Assembly (NCBI GenBank): GCA_903885595.1
Contig: CAISJJ010000297.1
Span: forward strand, 1-44,862
Reading direction: 5' to 3'
Source of the DNA: an uncultured Bacteroidales bacterium
Lineage (GTDB): Bacteria; Bacteroidota; Bacteroidia; Bacteroidales; FEN-979
DNA length: 44,862 nt
Position numbers and translations under genes: made by a program. Shown here piece after piece: positions 35,183 through 41,545 of this stretch (its first letter is position 1; each line of letters starts with the position of its first letter). Below the pieces are notes generated by a model. It ran no database searches and was not told the origin of the DNA. It saw nothing but the letters and a program-made list of their open reading frames with translations.

Positions 35183-35223
35183 TAGCTGTCCGGATTTGAT
35201 ATTTTTATTTTGTCTGTCATTTC

Positions 35224-35239
35224 TGGCCCACCCTTTGCA
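35224..35239 (+). promoter_or_regulatory. Sigma-54 (-24/-12) promoter of gvpA
   Basis: TGGCCCACCCTTTGCA matches the consensus TGGCACrNNNNTTGCW at all defined positions but one (C for A at the fifth base), with correct GG-to-GC spacing. It predicts a start near 35250 and a leader of about 75 nt to the gvpA ATG at 35326. An NtrC-type activator gene ends 534 bp upstream. Confidence 0.75.
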
Positions 35240-35310
35240 ATACTTAACATCACAACAAAAAAAGAGGTAAGCCGTCCCTCATGTAAAGCACGGTTTTTAT
35301 CAATCAAATA

Positions 35311-35316
35311 TAGGAG
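35311..35316 (+). promoter_or_regulatory. Strong ribosome binding site of gvpA
   Basis: TAGGAG lies 9 bp before the ATG, followed by an A-rich spacer. Almost the same arrangement recurs at 36295-36300 before the coiled-coil gene, while most genes in the window lack such a site. High translation of gvpA is expected for the main structural protein. Confidence 0.65.
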
Positions 35317-35325
35317 ATTAAAAAA

Positions 35326-35532
35326 ATGGCAGTAGAAAAGACAATCGGATCATCCAGCCTCGTAGAAGTAATCGACCGTATCCTTGACAAAGGTGTTGTA
35401 GTTGATGCATGGGTAAGAGTATCATTGGTAGGTATCGAACTGCTTGCAATTGAAGCAAGGGTAGTCGTAGCCTCAGTTGAAACATACCTGAAGTATGCTG
35501 AAGCAATCGGATTAACTGCTAAAGCCGCATAA
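35326..35532 (+). CDS. gvpA: Gas vesicle major structural protein GvpA
   Basis: A 68-residue protein with the typical GvpA sequence: '[23 protein letters not shown]', then '[31 protein letters not shown]', split here by a single stretch of conserved residues. GvpA monomers form the ribbed, gas-permeable protein shell. The length is normal (about 70). It is first in the cluster, behind a sigma-54 promoter and a strong ribosome binding site. A weak hairpin (GCTTTgctcctgAAAGC, about 35580-35596) in the 126-bp gap after it might reduce read-through, which would fit the need for far more GvpA than accessory proteins. Confidence 0.97.
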   Translation: MAVEKTIGSSSLVEVIDRILDKGVVVDAWVRVSLVGIELLAIEARVVVASVETYLKYAEAIGLTAKAA

Positions 35533-35658
35533 GGCACATTGCAGTTAAGCAGTTATTCTTGCTAAAACATCCTTGCAGGCTTTGCTCCTGAAAGCATGAT
35601 TTACCAGGAATTTCTTTTTCTCCAGCAATTTCTCCAATCAATAATTCAATAAATCAAT

Positions 35659-36267
35659 ATGAACACCCATCCAGAATTTAATATCGATGGTTTTTTCGGT
35701 AATATTATAACCTCCTACGAATCCCGGATCCAAAAAATTCAGACAGCCTTCCAGTCGTCAGAAAATATTACTGAATCTTCCTACTCACTTTTTGATAATG
35801 TTCATCAATCCTTAAATGAACTTAAAAAGGAGCGTGACATTTTGAATTCCAGGCTTTGCGAGAATCTCGCGAAAAATGGATCCCTACGTAAAAAAGATTA
35901 CAACACAATGATGTCGGGCATTCTCGCAGCGCTCGATGAAAAAGAAAAAGAGGCTGAAAACCAGTTTTTGAACTTTATTGAAGCCCAGAAAGTGACAGCC
36001 CAATCATTGAAAAACAGTCTGCTGGGTATAAACGATATTACCTCTCAGGACAACAGCGAAAAAATTTCCATTATAAAAGAGGAACTTTCCCGTATTTCCA
36101 AAATACAGGAAATGAGAAAGGAAACAGTCATGAAGACATTTCTGGATTTTCAGCAAATGCATAACAGAATGATGACATGCCTTGAAGACCTGTTAAACAA
36201 GGGCGAGCACATTTTGGTCAGGGATATTAAAAAAGTGAAGGATCAGATCATCAATCAAAATAATTAA
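35659..36267 (+). CDS. Coiled-coil gas vesicle cluster protein of unknown function
   Basis: A 202-residue, almost wholly helical, charged protein with no signal peptide or membrane segment. Residues about 53-95 ('LKKERDILNSRL', 'LAKNGSLRKKDYNTMMSGI') resemble the repeat unit of the next gene ('LARGEKERLNTFNELMAGI'), so the two proteins share a module. I do not recognise a named Gvp family. Its place between gvpA and the 390-residue repeat protein suggests a shell-associated, size-control or assembly role, which is inference only. Confidence 0.75.
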   Translation: MNTHPEFNIDGFFGNIITSYESRIQKIQTAFQSSENITESSYSLFDNVHQSLNELKKERDILNSRLCENLAKNGSLRKKDYNTMMSGILAALDEKEKEAENQFLNFIEAQKVTAQSLKNSLLGINDITSQDNSEKISIIKEELSRISKIQEMRKETVMKTFLDFQQMHNRMMTCLEDLLNKGEHILVRDIKKVKDQIINQNN

Positions 36268-36294
36268 TCACAGAAAACAAATATTTACTTAAAA

Positions 36295-36300
36295 TAGGAG
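36295..36300 (+). promoter_or_regulatory. Strong ribosome binding site of the coiled-coil repeat gene
   Basis: TAGGAG lies 8 bp before the ATG at 36309 with an A-rich spacer, nearly identical to the gvpA site. It implies high expression of the 390-residue protein. Confidence 0.6.
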
Positions 36301-36308
36301 ACAAAAAA

Positions 36309-37481
36309 ATGGGACTAGCATCAGACATGAAAAATTTAACAGAAGATTTACTTGCTTCATTCAAACAACGCATCAAGGATAATGAAGATCTTGTCAATGA
36401 TGTACAAAACACCCTCGACGGGTTCCGCAAGGATCAAATGGAAATGGCTGCATCCTTAAATGCAAAAGCTGCTGCCTTGAGAAAAGGACTTGCACGCGGG
36501 GAAAAAGAACGTTTGAATACATTTAACGAGTTGATGGCCGGAATAAACGGTACGATCGCCTCCATCCAGAAAGAAGTGGTTGGGATTCAGACCTCAACCA
36601 TCAACATGATCAACGACTTTACAACCGACAGGGCAAGCATGTCAGCCGAGCAGGACAAATCATTTGCAGAAGGCCGGGCAGAAAGGATGCAGAATGAAAA
36701 GTCCAGGATGAAGGATTTTGATGCCCTCATGAAAAACATCACTGATGATATTAAAAGTATCAACAATGAGGTATCTGCTATTTTTAAGAATACGAACGAC
36801 ATGCTCGACCGGTTTGAAAAAGAGCACCAGGACATGTCGGCTGAGCTAAGGGCTGAATTGGGTAAAAACCTTGCTGAAAGGGTTGAATATACCAGGACTT
36901 TGCTGCATGGATTTCAGAAAAGGTTATCAGAAATCAGCAAAGAGAACCAGAAAATGGCTCAAAAACTGAGAAAGGATCTTGCCAATGGTGAAACTGACAG
37001 ACTTCATGACTATAATGGTATCATGAAAGGCATTCACGTGGCCATTAAAGGAATCCGCAAAGAGGTTAAGGACATTGAGAAGTCTACAAACCACATGCTA
37101 AATGATCTTTTGCAAAACAGGGTTGAAGCTTCGGCTGAATGGAACAAAATGCAGGATGCGATGGCCCAGATAAGGAAAACCGGAGTTGTAAGGCAACCAA
37201 AAAGTGCTGTAAAAAAAGTTGAAAAGAAAGAGGTAAAGAAGGAAATCCCGGCAGAACCAGAAAAACCAGCCCCGGTTGTTGTAGTCGCTCCCAAAACGCC
37301 AATGACGCTCGAGGAGAAGGTATTGGACTACATAAACAAGCATCCAAAGGGTGTGAAAATTTCAGAGATGGAAGAACCGTTGGGTGAAACCAGAATGAAG
37401 CTTGGGTTTACGGCCAAAGCATTGCTGGATGACGGTAAAGTACTGAAAGTGGAAAATATTTACTACCCAAAACCAAAATGA
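36309..37481 (+). CDS. Coiled-coil repeat protein with C-terminal winged helix, possible GvpC analogue
   Basis: A 390-residue protein. Residues 39-290 hold about three and a half copies of a ~65-residue helical repeat (39-104, 105-169, half of one at 170-208, 209-268, start of another at 269-290). The unit has the pattern 'MSAEL..(8-10)..G..ERL..F..LM..I...I..I.KEV..I..STN.ML.DF'. A Lys/Pro/Val-rich linker (291-331) leads to a compact domain (332-390) that looks like a winged helix ('LDYINKHPKGVKISEME', 'LLDDGKVLKVENIYYP'). No membrane segment. GvpC of cyanobacteria and haloarchaea is also a helical repeat protein that coats the shell, but the repeats here are not the GvpC 33-mer. The gvpA-like ribosome binding site supports an abundant structural protein. 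Confidence 0.78.
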   Translation: MGLASDMKNLTEDLLASFKQRIKDNEDLVNDVQNTLDGFRKDQMEMAASLNAKAAALRKGLARGEKERLNTFNELMAGINGTIASIQKEVVGIQTSTINMINDFTTDRASMSAEQDKSFAEGRAERMQNEKSRMKDFDALMKNITDDIKSINNEVSAIFKNTNDMLDRFEKEHQDMSAELRAELGKNLAERVEYTRTLLHGFQKRLSEISKENQKMAQKLRKDLANGETDRLHDYNGIMKGIHVAIKGIRKEVKDIEKSTNHMLNDLLQNRVEASAEWNKMQDAMAQIRKTGVVRQPKSAVKKVEKKEVKKEIPAEPEKPAPVVVVAPKTPMTLEEKVLDYINKHPKGVKISEMEEPLGETRMKLGFTAKALLDDGKVLKVENIYYPKPK

Positions 37482-37540
37482 TTTACCGAAGCAGGAGGAA
37501 ACAGACCAGGTAAATGACCATCGGGATCACCTAACATTCA

Positions 37541-37638
37541 ATGTTTTGTCAGTGCGGAGTTGAATTCCGCCCAATGATAAGGACCTATCGGAACATTTAC
37601 CTGGTTTGCACCTGCGGGAATCAGAAAACAATCAAAAG
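37541..37638 (+). other. Possible small zinc-ribbon frame preceding the zinc-finger gene
   Basis: From an ATG at 37541 the frame reads 'MFCQCGVEF' and then 'LVCTCGNQK', a CxC...CxCG zinc-ribbon-like pair in the first ~30 codons. The frame stays open beyond 37638, but there it runs under the DnaJ-type zinc-finger gene in another frame, where it has no zinc motifs. It may be a short real N-terminal part separated from the next gene by a frameshift, or chance. A Shine-Dalgarno-like AGGAGG at 37493-37498 is too far away to support it. Confidence 0.25.
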
Positions 37639-37950
37639 ATGGCGACAACAATCAAATGTGCATTTTGTAACGGAACGGGAAAAGATCCATTCGATCTGCT
37701 CTCAGCGATCTCACATTGCCTGGTTTGCAACGGTAAGGGGCGGGTCGAAGTTGAGGAACCCATGCAAAAATGCGTTTTTTGTTCGGGGACTGGCCGAAAC
37801 CCGCTTGGCGCCAGAATTTCCTGTATTGTTTGCGGCGGAAAAGGAAGTAATTACTGCGGTTCAAACACTGCTTGCCTTCAATGCAAAGGGTCGGGAAAAT
37901 CAAGCGACGGTTTACCATGTACACGATGCGGTGGAAAAGGATTCAATTAA
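37639..37950 (+). CDS. DnaJ-type zinc-finger protein (six CxxCxGxG motifs), no J domain
   Basis: A 103-residue protein made of six CxxCxGxG-type motifs (Cys pairs at 7/10, 27/30, 45/48, 62/65, 79/82 and 94/97), against four in DnaJ. It lacks the J domain and the client-binding beta domains. The ATG at 37639 is chosen because it is 6 codons before the first Cys pair; an upstream TTG at 37606 is possible. In DnaJ this zinc module helps hold unfolded clients. A GvpF/L protein with a fused J domain is encoded later in the same cluster, so the two may act together on hydrophobic GvpA. It could also bind RNA or act as a redox sensor. Confidence 0.8.
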   Translation: MATTIKCAFCNGTGKDPFDLLSAISHCLVCNGKGRVEVEEPMQKCVFCSGTGRNPLGARISCIVCGGKGSNYCGSNTACLQCKGSGKSSDGLPCTRCGGKGFN

Positions 37951-37975
37951 AAAATAAATAATTGAGAATTTGAAA

Positions 37976-38161
37976 ATGAATGGGATTGGAAATAAACTGA
38001 AAAGTAGTCTGGCAAAAAGGCAGAAAGCATTGCAGGCTTTTAAAGCCCGGAAGGAGGCCTTTTTGCTGGAGAAGCAGCAAATCATAAGGGACATTGAGGA
38101 GGCAAGAACAATTTGGAGCGCCACCCTGAAACAATTACCCAACCGCCCTTTTAGCCAATAG
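37976..38161 (+). CDS. Small basic helical protein of unknown function
   Basis: A 61-residue Lys/Arg/Gln-rich helical protein ('NKLKSSLAKRQKALQAFKARK') started at the ATG at 37976; an in-frame TTG at 37970 would add two residues. The last codons and the TAG lie in the first unit of an 8-bp repeat. It sits 25 bp after the zinc-finger gene and before gvpN. No family recognised. Coding potential is supported only by position and amphipathic helix pattern. Confidence 0.5.
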   Translation: MNGIGNKLKSSLAKRQKALQAFKARKEAFLLEKQQIIRDIEEARTIWSATLKQLPNRPFSQ

Positions 38162-38241
38162 GCAATAGGCAATAGGCAATACATTACCGAATTACCGCAT
38201 TTTCATATTTTCATATTTTCAAATCTTCAAATCTTCAAATT
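38156..38241. repeat. 8-bp CAATAGG- and 9-bp CATATTTT-type tandem repeats before gvpN
   Basis: 38156-38181 has three units of AATAGGCA. 38197-38241 has a 9-bp repeat, TTTTCATAT changing to TTCAAATCT. Together they fill most of the 93-bp gap before gvpN. The 9-bp unit recurs at about 39266-39295 before the next gene. Confidence 0.7.
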
Positions 38242-38254
38242 AACAACACTTCCC

Positions 38255-39217
38255 ATGAGCAACAACAATGAAATGAATACCGTACTGGAGCTAAAGCCAA
38301 TGTCCAATTTTGTAGAGACAGAATACATTAAGGATATTACAAACCGCGGACTTACTTACATCAAGGCTGGATTTCCGGTGCATTTCAGGGGCCCTTCGGG
38401 AACCGGGAAAACAACGGTGGCAATGCACCTGGCAAGTAAAATCGGCCGTCCGGTAGTCATTATCCATGGCGATGCCGAGTACAAAACTTCCGATTTGATC
38501 GGCAGTGAACAGGGATATAAATATAAAAAGCTGGACGATAAATTTATTCATTCTGTTCATAAGTATGAGGAAGACATGAGCAAGCAGTGGGTTAACAACC
38601 GTTTAACCATTGCTGTGAAAAATGGATTCACCCTGATATACGATGAATTCACCCGTTCGCGTCCGGAAGCTAATAATATCCTGCTGCCCATCCTCCAGGA
38701 ACGGATGCTGAGCACATCGGCCGCAAAGGAGGAGGATTACTACATGAAGGTCCATCCCGAGTTCCGTGCCATCTTTACATCGAATCCTGAAGAATATGCA
38801 GGTGTCAACCGCACCCAGGATGCCCTGCGCGACAGGATGGTGACCATGGACCTCGATCATTTCGATTATGAAACCGAATTGAAGATCACCATGGCAAAAT
38901 CTGATCTTTCGTTAAAGGACACTGAAGTTATCGTTAAAATTGTCAGGGGCTTGCGTGAATCGGGGAAGACTGAATTTGACCCGACCATACGTGGCTCCAT
39001 CATGATTGCAAAAACCCTGGCGACTTTAAAAACTACTCCATCGAAATCGAAAGAGACATTTCGCAAAATTTGCCAGGATATACTCACCTCCGAAACAAGC
39101 CGGATTGGCTCAAAAACAAACCAGGAGAAGGTCAAGATCATTGTTGACGAACTCATCGAATTGTACACCAGCCAGGCGGCAGGAAGCAAGGAAAAAGGTG
39201 ACAAGATGACAACGTAA
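38255..39217 (+). CDS. gvpN: Gas vesicle protein GvpN, AAA+ ATPase
   Basis: A 320-residue MoxR-type AAA+ ATPase. Walker A is GPSGTGKT (46-53), and Walker B the segment 'TLIYDEFTRS'. 'GDAEYKTSDLIGSEQGY' and 'FTSNPEEYAGVNRTQDALRDRM' (the second one given here as consecutive conserved blocks, 'FTSNPEEYAG' and 'QDALRDRM') are typical of GvpN. In known systems GvpN aids gas vesicle growth and assembly by ATP hydrolysis. The C-terminal tail ('GDKMTT') and stop codon are encoded by a 16-bp repeat that continues into the spacer. Confidence 0.95.
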   Translation: MSNNNEMNTVLELKPMSNFVETEYIKDITNRGLTYIKAGFPVHFRGPSGTGKTTVAMHLASKIGRPVVIIHGDAEYKTSDLIGSEQGYKYKKLDDKFIHSVHKYEEDMSKQWVNNRLTIAVKNGFTLIYDEFTRSRPEANNILLPILQERMLSTSAAKEEDYYMKVHPEFRAIFTSNPEEYAGVNRTQDALRDRMVTMDLDHFDYETELKITMAKSDLSLKDTEVIVKIVRGLRESGKTEFDPTIRGSIMIAKTLATLKTTPSKSKETFRKICQDILTSETSRIGSKTNQEKVKIIVDELIELYTSQAAGSKEKGDKMTT

Positions 39218-39295
39218 AAACGTGACAACGTAAAAACGTAATTTATCCTAATATCAGTAAATCAGCATATTTTCATATTTTCACATTCTCAAATC
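39205..39295. repeat. 16-bp and 9-bp tandem repeats after gvpN
   Basis: Two units of about 16 bp (GTGACAACGTAAAAAC) cover 39205-39239 and include the gvpN stop codon. The 9-bp CATATTTT unit follows at 39266-39295, close to the next start codon at 39303. Confidence 0.65.
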
Positions 39296-39302
39296 AAGTT
39301 AT

Positions 39303-39617
39303 ATGCCAATCTCAACAGCAATAAAAGGACTTCAAAGCATAAAAAGTATGCAGGGTGTCGTCAAATCTGGTATTCCCAACAAGGAAGATTCGGATTTCAT
39401 TAAATTGTACATGCTGGAAAAAGAAAGAACACGGCTGAAAAGTGAAGAAATAAGAATCCTGCAACGACTTGAGATCGTTCAGGGCAGGTTGAAGGAGATC
39501 CAGTTGTATTATGATGAAAAGGCTGGCGAGATGCATACACCGGTACCATCAGAGAAAAATAAAAAGTCCAAAAAGGATGAAAAAAATGAATGGAAAACTA
39601 TGTCAATAGATTATTAA
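39303..39617 (+). CDS. Small coiled-coil gas vesicle cluster protein
   Basis: A 104-residue protein. Residues about 28-72 form a charged coiled coil ('YMLEKERTRLKSEEIRILQRL'-type, ending 'GRLKEIQLYYDEK'); the tail is Lys-rich and probably disordered. No GvpG, GvpK or GvpO signature was found, so no Gvp letter is given. It is 12 bp from the following GvpJ/M-type gene, so the two are co-transcribed. A scaffold or adaptor role for the minor shell proteins is possible but not shown. Confidence 0.72.
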   Translation: MPISTAIKGLQSIKSMQGVVKSGIPNKEDSDFIKLYMLEKERTRLKSEEIRILQRLEIVQGRLKEIQLYYDEKAGEMHTPVPSEKNKKSKKDEKNEWKTMSIDY

Positions 39618-39629
39618 AATAAAACTACA

Positions 39630-39929
39630 ATGGCTGAAATGACCCATGCGCTGCAAGCGACCAATCTGGCCGACATTCTCGAGCGGGTGCTTGATAAAGG
39701 GATCGTAATTGCAGGAGATATTAAAATACAGATTGCAGATATTGATCTGCTTACTATTAAAATACGATTGTTGATCGCATCGGTTGACAAGGCGATGGAG
39801 ATGGGCATTAACTGGTGGCAGGAAGATACCTATCTCTCGACTAAAGCACGGGAGAAAGAGCTAATGCAACAGCAGGAGGCGCTCGAGTTACGGCTGGAAA
39901 AACTGGAAGCCATGAATTCACCGAAATAA
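39630..39929 (+). CDS. GvpA-family minor protein (GvpJ/GvpM/GvpS type)
   Basis: A 99-residue GvpA paralogue. Residues about 12-60 align with GvpA ('LADILERVLDKGIVIAGDIKI', 'IDLLTIKIRLLIASVDKAMEMG'); it differs in having 'INWW' and a ~35-residue Glu/Gln-rich helical tail, as in GvpJ, GvpM and GvpS. These minor proteins are thought to form or cap the nucleating tips of the vesicle. It lies between the small coiled-coil gene and gvpH. The choice among J, M and S cannot be made from the sequence alone. Confidence 0.92.
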   Translation: MAEMTHALQATNLADILERVLDKGIVIAGDIKIQIADIDLLTIKIRLLIASVDKAMEMGINWWQEDTYLSTKAREKELMQQQEALELRLEKLEAMNSPK

Positions 39930-39980
39930 TCTATACCTTGGAATCAATTAGGTAAGCCCACACAATTAAATACAACCGTG

Positions 39981-40499
39981 ATGGAAAAAGATAATAAAAG
40001 AGAGAAAAAGGAAGATGCCGATTTTGACCTTTTCGGACTTGGTGGTCTGTTCAAAGGAATTGAAAAATTAGTCGACCTTGCCGGGAAGTTGGATGAAAAC
40101 GGCGGAATCAGGAAAGAGGGTGAAATCAACTTTGATCACCTGAAAAAGGGGATGAAGGGGGTGTATGGTTTTACCATCAACACTGCCGGGGGAGGAGCCC
40201 CGAAGGTGGAGACATTCGGAAATATTAAAAAAACACCTGAAGGCCCCAAGGTGGATGAAGAGCGGGAACCTATCACCGACATTTTCGATGAAAAAAATGA
40301 GTTGGTGATCCTCGCCGAGATGCCGGGAATCGAGGAAACTGATCTAAAAATAGATTTAAAGGAAGACATCCTTGAAATCTCAGCCAAAAGCAAAAACAGG
40401 ACTTATCGTAAAGAATTGTTACTTCCGGTAAAAACAGATAAGCAAAACCTCAGGCACAAATTTACAAACGGGATCCTTGAAATCAGGATAAAAAAATAA
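39981..40499 (+). CDS. gvpH: Hsp20-like gas vesicle protein GvpH
   Basis: A 172-residue protein. The N-terminal part ('FDLFGLGGLFKGIEKLVDLAGKL'-type, residues about 15-37) and the Gly-rich middle are as in GvpH; residues about 92-172 are an alpha-crystallin-like domain ('VILAEMPGIEETDLKIDL', 'NGILEIRIKK'). GvpH is thought to act as a small heat-shock-type chaperone on gas vesicle proteins. The ATG at 39981 is preferred over the adjoining GTG at 39978. The Get3-like gene follows after 4 bp, so the two should be co-translated. Confidence 0.88.
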   Translation: MEKDNKREKKEDADFDLFGLGGLFKGIEKLVDLAGKLDENGGIRKEGEINFDHLKKGMKGVYGFTINTAGGGAPKVETFGNIKKTPEGPKVDEEREPITDIFDEKNELVILAEMPGIEETDLKIDLKEDILEISAKSKNRTYRKELLLPVKTDKQNLRHKFTNGILEIRIKK

Positions 40500-40503
40500 A
40501 GTA

Positions 40504-41466
40504 ATGGCACTCACGGGCTTAGAAAACAACGACCTTAAACTTATCATTTTCGGCGGAAAAGGCGGTGTTGGAAAAACCAGTTGTGCTATTGCCACAGCCC
40601 TGGCATTGTCAGAAAATTTCAAAACCCTTCTCATATCTACCGATCCTGCTCATTCTGTTTCGGATTGTCTGGAACAAAAAATTGGTTTTAGGGTAGTTAA
40701 AGTGGATGGAACAGCCAACCTCTTTGCCATAGAGGTGGTTGCCGATGAGGCACTTTCAGGCTTTATCAGGGAACATCAGGCAGAGCTGAAGAAGCTCCTT
40801 GAAACCTCCACAAATCTTGATAATGATGACATCGAAGAGATGATGACCTTGTCAATCCCAGGCATTGATGAGGTGATGAGTTTTAAGACCATCATTGATT
40901 TTATGGAGGAAGGGCAGTATGATAAATATGTTGTTGATACAGCTCCTACGGGGCATGCCCTGCGGCTGATATCATCGCCCCGGTTGTTGGATGAATGGAT
41001 TAAAGTTGCAGCCAGGATGAGATGGAAATACAGGTACATGATTACCAGTTTTTCCGGATCCTATCAGCAGGATGATGTCGATGTTTTTTTATTGGGGCTG
41101 AAAAAGACAGTAAAAAGAATTGAAACAATTTTAAGAGATAACAACCGGTGTGAATTTATTCCCGTTTGTATACCCGAAGCCATGGCGATTTTGGAAACAG
41201 GCAGGCTTCTGGCTGAACTTGGAACATCCGGAATCGTATCACGGCAAATCATCGTGAATAATGTGATGACTTCGCAGGGATGTGATTTTTGTATGAAGCG
41301 AAAAAATGCGCAGATGCCATATTTACACGATATCAGCAATAAATTTGAGAATCTGAGCAGGATTGAAGTACCCGTGTTTCCTGAGGAGATAAAGGGGCTG
41401 GATGCCCTCGACAAATTGAGGATGTGTTTGTTTTTTAATTGTCAATCCAAAACCTTCGACAACTAA
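40504..41466 (+). CDS. Get3/ArsA-like ATPase
   Basis: A 320-residue P-loop ATPase of the ArsA/Get3 family: deviant Walker A GGKGGVGKT (17-25), switch I 'STDPAHSVSD', 'DTAPTGHALRLI', and a CxxC at C260/C263 ('GCDFCMKRK') in the place of the zinc-binding CxxC that holds the Get3 dimer together. There is a single ATPase unit, as in Get3, and no arsenic genes are nearby. Get3 shields hydrophobic helices of tail-anchored proteins. In this operon, between gvpH and a CDC48-like gene, it could hold hydrophobic Gvp subunits such as GvpA, GvpJ or GvpM; this is inference. Confidence 0.87.
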   Translation: MALTGLENNDLKLIIFGGKGGVGKTSCAIATALALSENFKTLLISTDPAHSVSDCLEQKIGFRVVKVDGTANLFAIEVVADEALSGFIREHQAELKKLLETSTNLDNDDIEEMMTLSIPGIDEVMSFKTIIDFMEEGQYDKYVVDTAPTGHALRLISSPRLLDEWIKVAARMRWKYRYMITSFSGSYQQDDVDVFLLGLKKTVKRIETILRDNNRCEFIPVCIPEAMAILETGRLLAELGTSGIVSRQIIVNNVMTSQGCDFCMKRKNAQMPYLHDISNKFENLSRIEVPVFPEEIKGLDALDKLRMCLFFNCQSKTFDN

Positions 41467-41545
41467 ATTCCGAAGGTGTCCTTTTGTGTCAATTGTGGTT
41501 TGATTTTTACCCTTATAGCGTACGGTTTTTAAATTACTGACAGAA

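Noticed and set aside
37652-37924. Antisense open frames over the zinc-finger gene
   Set aside because: They mirror the Cys/Gly codon pattern of the real gene and have no features of their own.
40504-41466. Arsenite pump ATPase ArsA
   Set aside because: Only one ATPase unit, a Get3-type CxxC, and no arsenic resistance genes nearby; the gas vesicle context favours a Get3-like role.
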